From a candidate division KSB1 bacterium (GTDB taxonomy: Bacteria; Zhuqueibacterota; Zhuqueibacteria; Residuimicrobiales; Krinioviventaceae), in contig JAXHMJ010000003.1 in the NCBI GenBank assembly GCA_034521575.1, positions 682,001 through 746,000 on the forward strand: a DNA stretch of 64,000 nucleotides. The letters run 5' to 3'. Below the pieces are notes generated by a model. That model worked only from the letters and a program-made list of their open reading frames with translations, was not told the origin of the DNA and did not search any database. Of this stretch, positions 46,726 through 56,019 are shown one piece after another (the first letter of the stretch is position 1; the number at the start of each line of letters is the position of its first letter). The position numbers and the translations under genes are program-made.

Positions 46726-47484
46726 ATGAAGAAAATAATGCTGGTACTGACTTTTTTCATTTTCTTGACTACGGAGTTATTGGGACAGATGCAATTTAAT
46801 GTACTTGTTTTTACAAAAACAGACGGTTACCGTCATGAATCCATTCTGCAGGGGGTTCCAGCCATTAAAAAACTTGCAGAAAAACATCAGTTCGGTGTGT
46901 TCTGGACGGAGGATGCCGGTGTTTTTTCAGATTCCACGCTGAAAGAATACGATGTTATTTTGTTTTTGAACAACGATGGAAATGTGTTGAACCCATCTCA
47001 GCAGCAGGCGTTTAAAAATCACATCGAACGCGGCAACGGGTTTGTCGGCATACACGGTGCAAGCGCCACAGAACTGGAATGGGACTGGTATGGTCAGCTG
47101 GTGGGCCGATGGTTTATCAAACATCCCAAGGTTCAGACCGCTCGTTTGAACCGGCTGAACTCTACCTTCCCGGGAATGTCCGGATTTCCGGAGCACATGC
47201 TCTGGACAGATGAATGGTATGTGTTTACTGAAGAAAAAAGTCCGAATCTCAACTATCTGCTGAGTGTTGATGAGAGCACTTTTGACACCAAACGCGGATG
47301 GAAAACGGGAGAAGACCACAGCATGGGTGACTTTCATCCCATTGCCTGGTATCATAAAGTGCATGGCGGCCGTTCATTTTATACCGGTCTGGGACATATC
47401 GGTGTCGCATTTCAGAGTGAAATATTTTTGCAACATATCTATGGCGGAATTTTTTGGGCGGCAACCGGGATCGGTTTGCAATAA
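46726..47484 (+). CDS. Secreted ThuA-domain protein
   Basis: 252 residues from ATG 46726 (CAGGAG upstream). The signal peptide MKKIMLVLTFFIFLTTELLG is followed by a class-I glutamine-amidotransferase-like ThuA fold: VLVFTKTDGYRHESI, LKEYDVILFLNNDGNVL, GNGFVGIHGASATELEWDWYGQLVG, FHPIAWYHKVHGGRSFYTGLGH. ThuA proteins are linked to sugar use, some acting on trehalose-related compounds. It shares a strand and close spacing (40 bp) with the redoxin gene. Confidence 0.88.
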   Translation: MKKIMLVLTFFIFLTTELLGQMQFNVLVFTKTDGYRHESILQGVPAIKKLAEKHQFGVFWTEDAGVFSDSTLKEYDVILFLNNDGNVLNPSQQQAFKNHIERGNGFVGIHGASATELEWDWYGQLVGRWFIKHPKVQTARLNRLNSTFPGMSGFPEHMLWTDEWYVFTEEKSPNLNYLLSVDESTFDTKRGWKTGEDHSMGDFHPIAWYHKVHGGRSFYTGLGHIGVAFQSEIFLQHIYGGIFWAATGIGLQ

Positions 47485-47524
47485 TCCATAGTGTGAAAAA
47501 CATGAATCAAACAGGAGAGTTATT

Positions 47525-48643
47525 ATGATACGCTGGTGTATGACAATTTTGATGATCTGGACAACCGCAACATTGGCGGTTGATGTGCAACCTCTGGAGA
47601 TCGGTGAACAGGCGCCTGATTTTTCCTTGATGGGAGTGGATTCCAGTATGTACTCGCTGCAAGATTTTAAAAAATCGGACGTGTTGGTGATTATTTTTAC
47701 AGCCAATCATTGTCCGACGGCCCAGGCTTATGAAGATCGAATGATTCAATTAACAGACGATTACAGTCGCGATAAGGTTGCCGTGGTTGCGATTTCATCG
47801 AATTATCCGTCGGCCCTTCGGCTGGATGAACTGGCATACAGCGATCTGGGCGACAATTTTAAAGAGATGCAGATACGCGCAGAGGACAAGGGATATAATT
47901 TTCCCTATTTGTACGATGGAGATACCCAGGAGACCGCTCTGGCGTACGGTCCTCAGGCCACACCGCACGTGTTTATTTTTGATAGCGACCGCAAATTGCG
48001 CTATCAGGGACGGTTTGATGATACGGAAAATCCCTATGTTGAGCCGAAACAAAAAGACACACGCAATGCGATCCAGGCCCTGCTTGCCGGAGAACCGGTT
48101 CCGGTGAAATCCACCAAGGTGTTCGGTTGTTCCATGAAGTGGAAGGATAAAGTCGATTGGGTGAAACAAAGCAATGCGGAATGGAAAGCCAAACCGGTCG
48201 GTGTTGAACTGATTGACAGCTCTAAAGTTGCTGAACTGGCACGCAATGATTCGGAAAATCTTTTGCTTGTCAATGTCTGGGCCACCTGGTGCGGACCCTG
48301 CGTGGTGGAATTTCCTGAACTGGTTAAAATGTACCGTATTTACAGTGGCCGTGATTTTGACATGGTCACCATCAGCGCCGATAAACCCGAATCGACATGA
48401 AAAAGTCTTGAAATTCCTTGAAAAACAGAATGCAGCATTTCGAAATTTTCGATTCACAGCTCGACGGATGTATATTCTTTGATTGATGCTCTGGATCCGG
48501 AATGGGCGGGACCCCTGCCGCATACGCTGCTCATCAAACCCGGAGGCGAGGTGCTGTACCGTCACACCGGCCTGATTGATCCACTGACTGTGAAACAGAA
48601 AATTGTCGGGTATTTGGGGCGCTATTATGCGGATAACGAGTAA
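47525..48643 (+). pseudogene. Exported tandem redoxin (peroxiredoxin-like plus TlpA-like), two frame breaks near its end
   Basis: The signal peptide (IRWCMTILMIWTTATLAVD) precedes an AhpC/TSA-like domain with IGEQAPDFSLMGVD and FTANHCPTAQAY, and then a thioredoxin domain with WATWCGPCVVEF (active CxxC). The frame shifts at about 48395 (ADKPES then HEKVLKFLEKQNAAF) and again at the ttt run 48438-48440 (KFSIHSSTDVYSLIDALD). It ends at a stop at 48643 after LLIKPGGEVLYRHTGLIDP. The complete protein would be about 372 residues and act in periplasmic thiol chemistry. Both breaks are reparable by one base each. Confidence 0.8.
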
Positions 48644-48651
48644 GTGACTCT

Positions 48652-48698
48652 ACGTCCCCGGTAAATAACCGGGGACGGATATGTCCGTGTTTTTAGGG
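48652..48698 (+). terminator. Terminator after the redoxin gene
   Basis: GTCCCCGGT pairs with ACCGGGGAC around AAATA at 48653-48675; a short second stem ends in GTGTTTTT near 48694. Confidence 0.75.
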
Positions 48699-48817
48699 TG
48701 GAGTCAAGCCGGAATGTTTTGTTTATGCGCCAACGTGACAAGCCGTTTAAATTATTTTTTCTTGGATGACAGATCAGGGAAGCTTTTTTTGTTAAAAACC
48801 GGGTGTACTGTAAAGAT

Positions 48818-49529
48818 ATGATGCATCTTGAAAAACTCACGATCCGCAAAGATTCTGTTCCCGGACCGGGAGCAGTTTCCGTTTAACCTCAGCATCTTTG
48901 ATGACACACGGGATATTGAATTTAACCGACCCGTGACTTGTTTTGTCGGCGAAAACGGCAGCGGCAAATCCACGGTTTTGGAAGCCCTGGCGCGGCGCTG
49001 CGGCATTCACATCTGGGAAAACCGCACCTGGGCGCGGGCTGATTTTGAACCCTATGAAGACAAGTTTCATCATTTTATACATGTAGAATGGGTTGATGAA
49101 AAAGTTCAGGGTTCGTTTTTCGGTTCCGATACCTTTCGCGATTATGCCCGTATTGTGGAAGAGTGGGCCGCTGCGGATCCCGGACAACTGAATTACGTCG
49201 GCGGTAAATCTCTCCTCAGCCAGTCGCATGGTCAATCGATTATGTCGTTTTTTCGCGCGCGTTACGAGGTCAAGGGACTCTATCTGCTGGATGAACCGGA
49301 AACGGCCTTGTCGCCGCGCACTCTATTAAAACTGCGTCAATTGATGACTGAAATGAGCCGGGCGGGACACGCCCAGTTTGTCCTGGCAACCCATTCCCCG
49401 ATCCTCATGTCGATTCCGGATTCAGAATTGTACTCGTTTGATCAAAATCCGGTACGGCAAATCGGTTTTAAAGATACAGATCATTATCAGATTTATAAAA
49501 AGTTCTTAAACGAATGTGAGCAGGATTGA
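48818..49529 (+). pseudogene. AAA/ABC-type ATPase (AAA_21-like), one-base frameshift near the start
   Basis: The true start appears to be ATG 48818/48821 (MMHLEKLTIRKDSVP). One extra base in the ccc run at 48860-48862 moves the frame. From there the sequence is continuous: DREQFPFNLSIFDDT, Walker A FVGENGSGKSTVLEALA, the signature-like LSQSHGQSIMSFF, Walker B LYLLDEPETALSP and the switch FVLATHSPILMS. About 235 residues. Such single ATPases of the AAA_21 type are cytoplasmic and of unknown role. Followed 13 bp inside its own end by the PAP2 gene. Confidence 0.85.
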
Positions 49530-49533
49530 TCGG

Positions 49534-50304
49534 ATGGGGAAGCGTATTTTTCTGAACCGTCTGTTCATTTCTTGCCTGTGTTTGGCATTGATCTTTACCG
49601 GAAAAGGTTATGCTTCTGATTGGGACATCAAATCCGATTATTCACAGTATTACTCGGTTAATACTCTGCGCCGGGCTGCTCCCTTGTTCGGTCTGGCCGC
49701 TGCCGGTGCGCACAGCGGCTTGGATATGCAGATTCGTCATGGCTATCAGTCCCTGCGGGGTCCGTCCGGTGACCAAGTTTCCTCATGGTGCAAGCAGCCG
49801 GGGGAGGGCAAATTATTGATACCCGCCGCTTTGCTGACCGCATCTCTGCAGCTGTTCTCTGACGATGAATCCATCCTGTCTCCGGTTACACAATGGGGAC
49901 AAAGAGTAACGCGCTCCTATCTGGTAGGCGCGCCGCCCCTGCTGCTTATGCAGCGTTTCACCGGTGGATCGCGGCCCGGGGAAACAGACGATGGCGCTCA
50001 ATGGCGTCCCATGCAGGATGCCAACGGAGTAAGCGGACATGCGTTTATGGGCGCGGTGCCGTTTCTGGTGCTGGGGAACCTGCAGGAATCATCCTGGGTG
50101 AAGGCCGTTGCGTTATTCGCGTCCGCCCTACCGGCATGGTCCCGGGTTCATGATGATAAACATTTTCTGTCCCAGGCCGTTCTGGGCTGGTCAATGGCAA
50201 AATGGGCGGTTGATGCTGTGACCGGCAGCTACAAGCCTAACCCGGATGTCTATATAACACCGGCAGGCCGCCGATGGGTACTCGGAGTGAACTGGTGCTG
50301 GTGA
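49534..50304 (+). CDS. PAP2-family phosphatase, secreted or periplasmic
   Basis: 256 residues from ATG 49534 (GTG 49516 also in frame). The signal peptide ends at GKGYASDWD. The phosphatase motifs are RFTGGSRPGE (motif 1 Lys/Arg region), SGHAFMGAVPF (motif 2) and SRVHDDKHFLSQAVLG (motif 3 with catalytic His), but the first motif is degenerate relative to KxxxxxxRP. It would dephosphorylate lipid phosphates or similar substrates. Hydrophobic helices are few, so it is a soluble-type PAP2. Confidence 0.82.
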   Translation: MGKRIFLNRLFISCLCLALIFTGKGYASDWDIKSDYSQYYSVNTLRRAAPLFGLAAAGAHSGLDMQIRHGYQSLRGPSGDQVSSWCKQPGEGKLLIPAALLTASLQLFSDDESILSPVTQWGQRVTRSYLVGAPPLLLMQRFTGGSRPGETDDGAQWRPMQDANGVSGHAFMGAVPFLVLGNLQESSWVKAVALFASALPAWSRVHDDKHFLSQAVLGWSMAKWAVDAVTGSYKPNPDVYITPAGRRWVLGVNWCW

Positions 50305-50439
50305 ATGAAAAAGAATTGTCTTTTAGACCGGTTCTGTTTATAGTTGTCTTGTGAAATGTCAGAACTCTCATCGGTATAGCGGTTATTGGATACACGATAC
50401 ATGCTCATGACATTCTGACGGAAAAGTATAAACAGCGAT

Positions 50440-51035
50440 TTAACGGCTGCGGGGACGCGATATAAAAACAGGGGGCAAGGGTTGGTTTAGAATATGTATG
50501 GATAAATCGTTTCTGATATAGAATGTATTTAATTTTCTTATGCATAGAACAAAGCGTAGGACCGAAATGATAAAACCATTGATCGTTTTTTCATGTGCTG
50601 CATTGCTGTTCAGTTGCTCGAAAACCACATGCGTTTCCGCATTATATCCGAGAGATTCATAAAACGCGACGGCCTGCGGTCTGGTGGTTTCGGTAATAAA
50701 CAGGATCTGGGTGCAGTGTTTGTTCCGGGCAAACAATTCCAGGCGTCGCATCAGAGCGCTGCCAATGCCCCGCCTGTGAGCATGTTGATCAACAATCATA
50801 TCCTCCATGAGCAAAAAAGGGCGGCAGTCGCCGTACAGGCTGTGACAGACAATTCCCATGACGGCGCCGACAATTTTTTGATCTGCAACAGCGCAGAGAA
50901 ATAAATAATCAGGATGTTCAACGAGTTCATTGTATTTTTCCAGCATGCATTCAATATCCGAAGCTTCATCAGAGACCGGCTGCAGCCCAGAAACAGAGTG
51001 ACCACGAATCCGGCAAGAGCCATTGCATGTTGCAT
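50440..51035 (-). pseudogene. GNAT-family N-acetyltransferase, one or two frame breaks
   Basis: ATG 51035 (AAGGAA upstream) starts MQHAMALAGFVVTLFLG. A missing base at the ccc 50986-50988 joins this to LQPVSDEASDIECMLEKYNELVEHPDYLF. The acetyl-CoA site is DMIVDQHAHRRGIGSALMRRLELFA, followed by ILFITETTRPQAVAFYESLGY. Past about 50610 the frame runs into a non-GNAT tail to 50440; a second one-base change there would stop the gene at about 50592. The substrate is unknown. It faces away from the Fur gene. Confidence 0.75.
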
Positions 51036-51182
51036 CGTATTTCCTTATTATGACTTTGGCTTTCTGTTTAATATACTCAGAGCACTGTTGGGAATCAAGC
51101 ATCAAATATAAAGTATTTGCTCTAAATGTACGATAAACAAAAAATCTCTTGACAACGCGGATCAATTTTTGTATATTTTAAA

Positions 51183-51197
51183 TGAAAATAATTATCA
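51183..51197 (+). promoter_or_regulatory. Fur-box-like operator before fur
   Basis: TGAAAATAATTATCA matches the 7-1-7 Fur motif TGATAATNATTATCA with one mismatch. It lies 18 bp upstream of the fur start, which suggests autoregulation. Confidence 0.7.
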
Positions 51198-51215
51198 ATT
51201 AGCGACAGAGACGGA

Positions 51216-51701
51216 ATGGCGTTTCAAAGCGAAATAAATAAAACAGATACAGACAAGTGGTGGCAGGCGCGTTTGAGCGATGCCGGATATAAACTGACCG
51301 AACCGCGCAAACTGGTGCTAAGTGTGATGCAGGCAACAGAGGATCACCTCAGTGCTGAGGATATTTATGTGCAGGCGCTTAAAATCAAGCCATCGGTCGG
51401 TCTGACTACCGTGTACCGGACGCTGGAATTGTTAACCAAAGTCGGTCTGGCGCAGCGTTTTGATTTTGGTGACGGCAAAGCCCGATTCGAACTGACCAAC
51501 AGCGCACACAAACCCGGACATCACCATCATCTGGTCTGCACGCGCTGCAAGACCATCATAGATTATGATGACTTTGTCCAGGAAGAGATCGAGCTGATGA
51601 ACAGGACTGAAAAAGAACTGTCGAAAAACCATGCGTTTAAAATCACACATCATATTATTCATTTTTACGGTGTGTGCCGGGACTGCCGGCAGGCTCGATA
51701 A
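51216..51701 (+). CDS. Fur-family metal-responsive regulator
   Basis: 161 residues. Winged-helix RLSDAGYKLTEPRKLVLSVMQATEDHLSAEDIYVQAL and SVGLTTVYRTLELLTKVGLAQRFD recognise DNA. The metal-binding half has HKPGHHHHLVCTRCKTIIDYDDF and the second Cys pair VCRDC, a structural zinc site. The Fur-box-like operators on both sides favour Fur rather than Zur or PerR, but this is not proven. It probably represses the adjacent DUF5320 genes when metal is ample. Confidence 0.92.
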   Translation: MAFQSEINKTDTDKWWQARLSDAGYKLTEPRKLVLSVMQATEDHLSAEDIYVQALKIKPSVGLTTVYRTLELLTKVGLAQRFDFGDGKARFELTNSAHKPGHHHHLVCTRCKTIIDYDDFVQEEIELMNRTEKELSKNHAFKITHHIIHFYGVCRDCRQAR

Positions 51702-51718
51702 AAAATTTTACCCTATAA

Positions 51719-51733
51719 TGAAAATGATTATCA
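51719..51733 (+). promoter_or_regulatory. Fur-box-like operator before the DUF5320 gene
   Basis: TGAAAATGATTATCA, overlapped by a second half-shifted copy continuing to TATCAT, matches the Fur 7-1-7 motif with one mismatch. It is 22 bp upstream of the start at 51755. Confidence 0.75.
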
Positions 51734-51754
51734 TTATCATAAAAGGACAACGAT

Positions 51755-52258
51755 ATGGCGAAATTTGACGGAAAGGGGCCATTGGGTAACGGACCCCTGA
51801 CCGGATGCGGCGGTGGATATTGTATTCTGAAGCTCGATGCTGAAACGCCGCCCGAGAATCATCATGTAATTCAAAATAAAACAAAGGAGGTTCATATGCC
51901 AGCTGGAGACAGAACAGGACCCCGGGGAATGGGGCCCATGACCGGTCGTGGCGCCGGATTTTGCGCCGGTTTTTCACGACCGGGGTACGCCAGTCCGGGC
52001 GCCGGACGCGGAATTGGAATGCGCGGCGGCGGCCGGGGATGGCGCAATCGCTATGTTGCCACCGGAATGACCGGATGGCAGCGAGCAGGCTGGGGCGGAG
52101 GTGCTGTACCACCGTCTGCACCTTATCAGCCTGAGCCGGAAGATGAACTCGAGTCGCTGCAGGCTCAGGCCCGGAGCATGCAGCAAAACCTGGAGCAGAT
52201 TAATCAGCGCATTCAGGAACTGGAAAACTCGAATTCATCCGATGAAAAGTCCAATTGA
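51755..52258 (+). CDS. DUF5320-type Gly/Arg-rich protein, with a possible internal second start
   Basis: 167 residues. The first 47 (MAKFDGKGPLGNGPLTGCGGGYCILKL) look like a short protein of their own. Then ATG 51896 follows a perfect AAAGGAGG and begins the typical DUF5320 sequence MPAGDRTGPRGMGPMTGRGAGFCAGF. Both may be made, or the first may have lost its stop. The middle is Gly/Arg-rich; the end is a coiled coil (SLQAQARSMQQNLEQINQRIQELE). DUF5320 proteins are small, Cys-containing and found near NifB/MinD-like and Fe-S genes in anaerobes. Controlled by the adjacent Fur box. Confidence 0.78.
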   Translation: MAKFDGKGPLGNGPLTGCGGGYCILKLDAETPPENHHVIQNKTKEVHMPAGDRTGPRGMGPMTGRGAGFCAGFSRPGYASPGAGRGIGMRGGGRGWRNRYVATGMTGWQRAGWGGGAVPPSAPYQPEPEDELESLQAQARSMQQNLEQINQRIQELENSNSSDEKSN

Positions 52259-52296
52259 ATCGATCGTATCGTCATAACAGGAATCCCCGAGGCATC

Positions 52297-52340
52297 GGGC
52301 GCGGCTGCCGGGGGCGGGGAGGCCGCGCCCGCTTTTCAAA
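52297..52340 (+). terminator. GC-rich hairpin with T-run after DUF5320 gene
   Basis: GGGCGCGGC pairs with GCCGCGCCC, followed by GCTTTT, 39 bp after the stop. Likely a terminator or attenuator before the zinc-ribbon gene. Confidence 0.65.
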
Positions 52341-52359
52341 ATGAACGGGAAAGGATTTT

Positions 52360-52584
52360 ATGCCACGAGGAAATGGAACAGGACCTGCCGGACGGGGCAG
52401 GGGCGCCGGACGCGGACGCCCTCAGGATAGCGGCCGCGGAAGAATGGGCGGCAATCGCCCCGGTTCCGGCCCGTCCGGACAGTGTCTCTGTCCGCAATGC
52501 GGAAACAAAGTACAGCATCAGGCCGGTGTTCCCTGTTATGATCTCACCTGTCCCGCCTGCGGCGCCAAAATGGCACGCGAGTAA
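52360..52584 (+). CDS. Small Gly-rich protein with C-terminal zinc ribbon
   Basis: 74 residues. The Gly/Arg-rich start MPRGNGTGPAGRGRGAGRGRP resembles DUF5320, and the tail CPQCGNKVQHQAGVPCYDLTCPACG is a four-Cys zinc or iron site. This pair of proteins is often found next to radical SAM or MinD-like genes in anaerobes. No function is established. The SD is AAAGGA. Confidence 0.8.
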   Translation: MPRGNGTGPAGRGRGAGRGRPQDSGRGRMGGNRPGSGPSGQCLCPQCGNKVQHQAGVPCYDLTCPACGAKMARE

Positions 52585-52605
52585 TCTGCTGTCCCTGACA
52601 TGCAG

Positions 52606-52655
52606 GATCGCGCCGGTGCATTTTTCGTGAACATTTGGCGCCGGCGCGTTTTTTC
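52606..52655 (+). terminator. Hairpin with T-run after the zinc-ribbon gene
   Basis: CGCGCCGG pairs with GCCGGCGCG, then TTTTTT, 22-70 bp after the stop. Confidence 0.75.
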
Positions 52656-52669
52656 AAGAGGATTGGAAT

Positions 52670-53140
52670 ATGAAAAACCGGTTGACATTCGGTCCCGTGC
52701 CTTCCAGGCGCCTGGGAATCAGTCTGGGTATTAACAATATCCCGCCCAAAACCTGCACCTATTCCTGTATTTATTGTCAGATAGGGCGCGGCAAGTCTGT
52801 GCCTGCCCTACCCTGTGAACTGTACAACCCTGATGCCGTGATTGCAGATGCGCAAGAACAGCTGAATTGTTTACGGTCGTGCGATGAATGGCCGGATTAT
52901 TTGACTTTTGTACCTGACGGTGAACCGACTCTGGATATGCATCTGGGAGGCGAGATTCAGGCACTGTTGTCAAACGAGATCAAAATCGCCGTGATCACCA
53001 ATAGTTCGCTGCTGACACTACCGGCTGTGCGCGATGCGTTGATGCATGCGCACCGGGTTTCGGTCAAGATTGATCCTTGGGCAAAATCTTTTCAACAGGC
53101 CGGATCAATAAACGGCAAACGTTTAACAACCGGCCCATAG
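52670..53140 (+). pseudogene. Radical SAM protein, C-terminally truncated
   Basis: 156 residues; relatives have about 250-300. The start MKNRLTFGPVPSRRLGISLGINN, then CTYSCIYCQIGR (4Fe-4S cluster motif CxxxCxxC), is typical of the radical SAM family found beside DUF5320 genes. YLTFVPDGEPTLDMHLG is the next conserved block. After SVKIDPWAKSFQQ the sequence loses similarity and stops. The following 130 bp contain degraded fragments. The missing half would hold the rest of the barrel, so the product is probably inactive. Confidence 0.78.
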
Positions 53141-53274
53141 ACGTGTTGACTGTATGACGGGCTTTTTTGATCATCGGGGGCATTGGGGGCGCACCGGGTT
53201 GCGAGTCAGGCCTGTGTTCTTTTTCTTGCAATTCTGATAAAAATGCCTAAATTCATTCAACAGATGAGGACAGT

Positions 53275-54576
53275 TATGAATATACTGAAATCAGTGTTGC
53301 GGCGGGAAGTGTTTCCGGCGCTGGGCTGTACGGAACCCATTGCGCTGGCGTATGCAGCCGGACTCGCCGCGCGCGATGTAACGGGTGATTTGGATACTCT
53401 GGACATTTGTGTGGATCCGGGGGTCTATAAAAACGGATTTGCGGTGACGGTGCCCAATACCGATGGACAGAAAGGCAATCGGATCGCGGCGACGCTCGGA
53501 GCGCTGATCAAACGACCGGATTTGCAGATGCAGGTACTGAAACTTGTGACGCCCGCCCTTATTGAACAGGCGCTTTTTTTGATCCGCAAGGACCGCATTC
53601 ATCTGACCTTTGATGCTCAATTGACAGAGTTGACCATCAATGTTCATCTGCAGACCACAGCAGGCGACACGGCGCATGTGATGATTCGCGGAGCGCATAC
53701 GCATGTGGTCTACCATGAGGTAAACGGCAATGTGAAACTGGATTTACGAGCACAGCAGCAACCTCACGATCCGGATGATGGCGGAAGCGATTACAAGACG
53801 TTGCTGAAACGAGCCCGATTCCCGGATTTTCTGCGCTGGGTCAAAGAAATGGATGAACAGGACCGCGCGTTCATTCAGCAAGGCATTGATATGAATCTCG
53901 AGATCGCCGAGGCGGGCAAGGCGCTTGATAAAGTGGGACACTATGTGTCCAATTTGCTGGAAAAAGGCTATCTGGTTGACGACGTGTTTACCGCCAGCAA
54001 GATACTCACCGCCTCTGCAACCGATGCGCGCATGGCAGGTTTAAACTATCCGGTGATGGCCAGCGGCGGCAGCGGTAATCAGGGGATCGTCGCGATTCTG
54101 GTGCCGTATACCGTGGGACATTATTACAAAATCCCGCAGCCGGTCATTCTGGAAAGCATTGCCTTGTCACATCTGATCAATAGCTATATCAAATGCTATA
54201 CCGGTGATTTGTCCGTGCTCTGCGGCTGCGCCGTGGCAGCCGGGCCGGCGCTGCGGTGGCGATTGTCTTTCAGCAGTATCCCGATGATGTGGAAATGACC
54301 CTGGCCCTGAACACCGTGCTCAGCGATCTGGGCGGTATGCTCTGTGACGGCGCCAAAGCCGGGTGCGCCCTCAAGGTTGCCAGTTCCACGGATTCCGCGA
54401 TCCGCGCCGCCTATATGGCGCTGAACGGTCACGGCATCACCCATACGGAAGGATTCGTCGGACGCAGCCTGGAAGAAACCGTCATGCATCTGGGACAAAT
54501 ATGCCACGACGGCATGTCGCACGTGGACGAAACCATGCTCGATATTATGCTGGAGAAAACTCTGCCGGAATCCTGA
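53275..54576 (+). pseudogene. UPF0597 / L-cysteine desulfidase-like protein, one-base frameshift
   Basis: From ATG 53275, the frame reads MNILKSVLRREVFPALGCTEPIALAYAAG, the signature of the CyuA/YhaM serine-dehydratase-like family (GCTEPIA). MASGGSGNQGIVAILVPY follows at about 260. The Cys-rich segment DLSVLCGCAVAAG contains Fe-S ligands. A base is missing at the ggg 54242-54244 and the frame resumes as AAVAIVFQQYPDDVEM, then GGMLCDGAKAGCALKVASST, to 54576. The restored length is about 434 residues. It likely breaks down cysteine or serine, releasing sulfide or ammonia. Confidence 0.88.
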
Positions 54577-54665
54577 ACAAGAGCAGGGAACCAGCACGCA
54601 ATGATGGCGTTTTCAAAATCTATATTGTCTTTTTGACTTTAGACTTTTCACTCAGCGGAGGGATC

Positions 54666-55478
54666 ATGCGCAAATCATCGCAGGTTGTTTTCATCACCGG
54701 CGCTACCTCCGGGATCGGTCGCTGCTGTGCCGTGTATCTGCACCAGCGCGGTCACCGGGTTTACGGCGCCGGGCGTGGTGTGCAACAGGAACACGAGTTT
54801 GACTTTCAGGCGCTGCGTATGGACGTCAATGAGGAAACATCCGTGCAGCAGGCGGTCAATCATGTGCTCGAACGCGAGGGACGACTCGATGTGCTGATCA
54901 ACAGCGCCGGTATTGCCGCATCCGGGGCTGCGGAGGAGGTTCCGGACGAGGCGGCCCGTCAGGTGATGCAAACCAATTTTTGGGGCGCGCACCGCATGTG
55001 CCGTATGGTGCTGCCCGGCATGCGTCAACGTAAACAGGGCCTGATTGTCAATATCAGCTCCATCGGCGGACTCGTCGCGATTCCGTTTCAGGCGTTTTAC
55101 AGCGCCGCCAAATTTGCCCTGGAGGGCTATACCGAATCCCTGCGCATGGAAGTGGCGCCCTGGAATATCCATGTGGTGCTTGTTGAACCGGGAAATTTCA
55201 AGACCGCGATCACGCAAAACCGTAAATGTTACAGTGACCGTTCATCGCCGTATCGACACAGGCTCGAGCGCGCTGAAGATGTCATGGCATCCGACGAACA
55301 ATCCGCACCCGAACCTGAGGCTGTGGCGCGGCTCGTTGAACGCCTGATGCATAGCCGCAAACCGCGTCTGCGCTACCGTTGCGGACGCTTTCTCGATACG
55401 CTTGCACCGACCGTCAAAACATGGCTGCCGCAGTCATGGTTTCAGAAAATCATTCAAAGCTACTACGACCGGGAATAG
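54666..55478 (+). CDS. Short-chain dehydrogenase/reductase
   Basis: 270 residues from ATG 54666 (GGAGG upstream). The NAD(P) site is FITGATSGIGRCCAVYL, then NSAG, Ser in IVNISSIGG and catalytic YSAAK (Tyr and Lys). The C-terminal tail is basic and helical. An earlier in-frame start would overlap the previous gene and has no ribosome site. The substrate is unknown. It resembles oxidoreductases such as short-chain retinol/steroid-type SDRs. Confidence 0.92.
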   Translation: MRKSSQVVFITGATSGIGRCCAVYLHQRGHRVYGAGRGVQQEHEFDFQALRMDVNEETSVQQAVNHVLEREGRLDVLINSAGIAASGAAEEVPDEAARQVMQTNFWGAHRMCRMVLPGMRQRKQGLIVNISSIGGLVAIPFQAFYSAAKFALEGYTESLRMEVAPWNIHVVLVEPGNFKTAITQNRKCYSDRSSPYRHRLERAEDVMASDEQSAPEPEAVARLVERLMHSRKPRLRYRCGRFLDTLAPTVKTWLPQSWFQKIIQSYYDRE

Positions 55479-55636
55479 ACGCCTGCAGAATTGAACCGCA
55501 GGATGATGTCATGACTCTTTGTTGTTTGAGGATATAGAACAGGTATGATGAGCGACGTTGCAGATTTTCTGCAGCCCGCTGTTCGTGTTTTGCAAGATAT
55601 AACAGCAATAAAAATGTCTCAATGGAGGTATATGAT

Positions 55637-55942
55637 ATGGCTATTATGGAAATCAGTGTGGTGCCGCTGGGCACGGGCAGCGCGTCTGTGAGCAAATACG
55701 TCGCCGCTGCCGTCAGGGCGCTGGAGGGCAATGAGGATGTCACTTATACCTTGACACCTATGGGGACCGTGGTCGAAGCCGGCTCTGTAGAGATGCTGTT
55801 CGAAGCGGCCGCGCGTATGCACCGTGCCGTTTCAGAAACGCCGAATGTGCCCCGGGTCCTGACCTCGATGAAAATCGATGACCGCAGGGACAAACAGCAG
55901 GCGGGATCCGACAAGGTGAATGCTGTGCAGACCAAGCTTTAA
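55637..55942 (+). CDS. MTH1187-family thiamine-binding protein
   Basis: 101 residues from ATG 55637 (GGAGG upstream). AIMEISVVPLGTGSASVSKYVAAAVRAL and TYTLTPMGTVVEAGSVEMLFEAA match the MTH1187/YkoF ferredoxin-like family that binds thiamine pyrimidine moieties. A hairpin at 55959-55990 (GGCCGGTGTTT/AAACACCGGCC) follows. Confidence 0.9.
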   Translation: MAIMEISVVPLGTGSASVSKYVAAAVRALEGNEDVTYTLTPMGTVVEAGSVEMLFEAAARMHRAVSETPNVPRVLTSMKIDDRRDKQQAGSDKVNAVQTKL

Positions 55943-55958
55943 CCCCTTTTTTTCATTC

Positions 55959-55991
55959 GGCCGGTGTTTGCTCCAGCAAAACACCGGCCAG
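55959..55991 (+). terminator. Strong hairpin after the thiamine-binding gene
   Basis: GGCCGGTGTTT pairs with AAAACACCGGCC around a short loop. No clear T-run follows, though a T-run (CCTTTTTTTC) precedes it, so it could end transcription from the opposite side. Confidence 0.55.
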
Positions 55992-56019
55992 TTCGGAAAC
56001 AATCTATTCTTTAACCATC

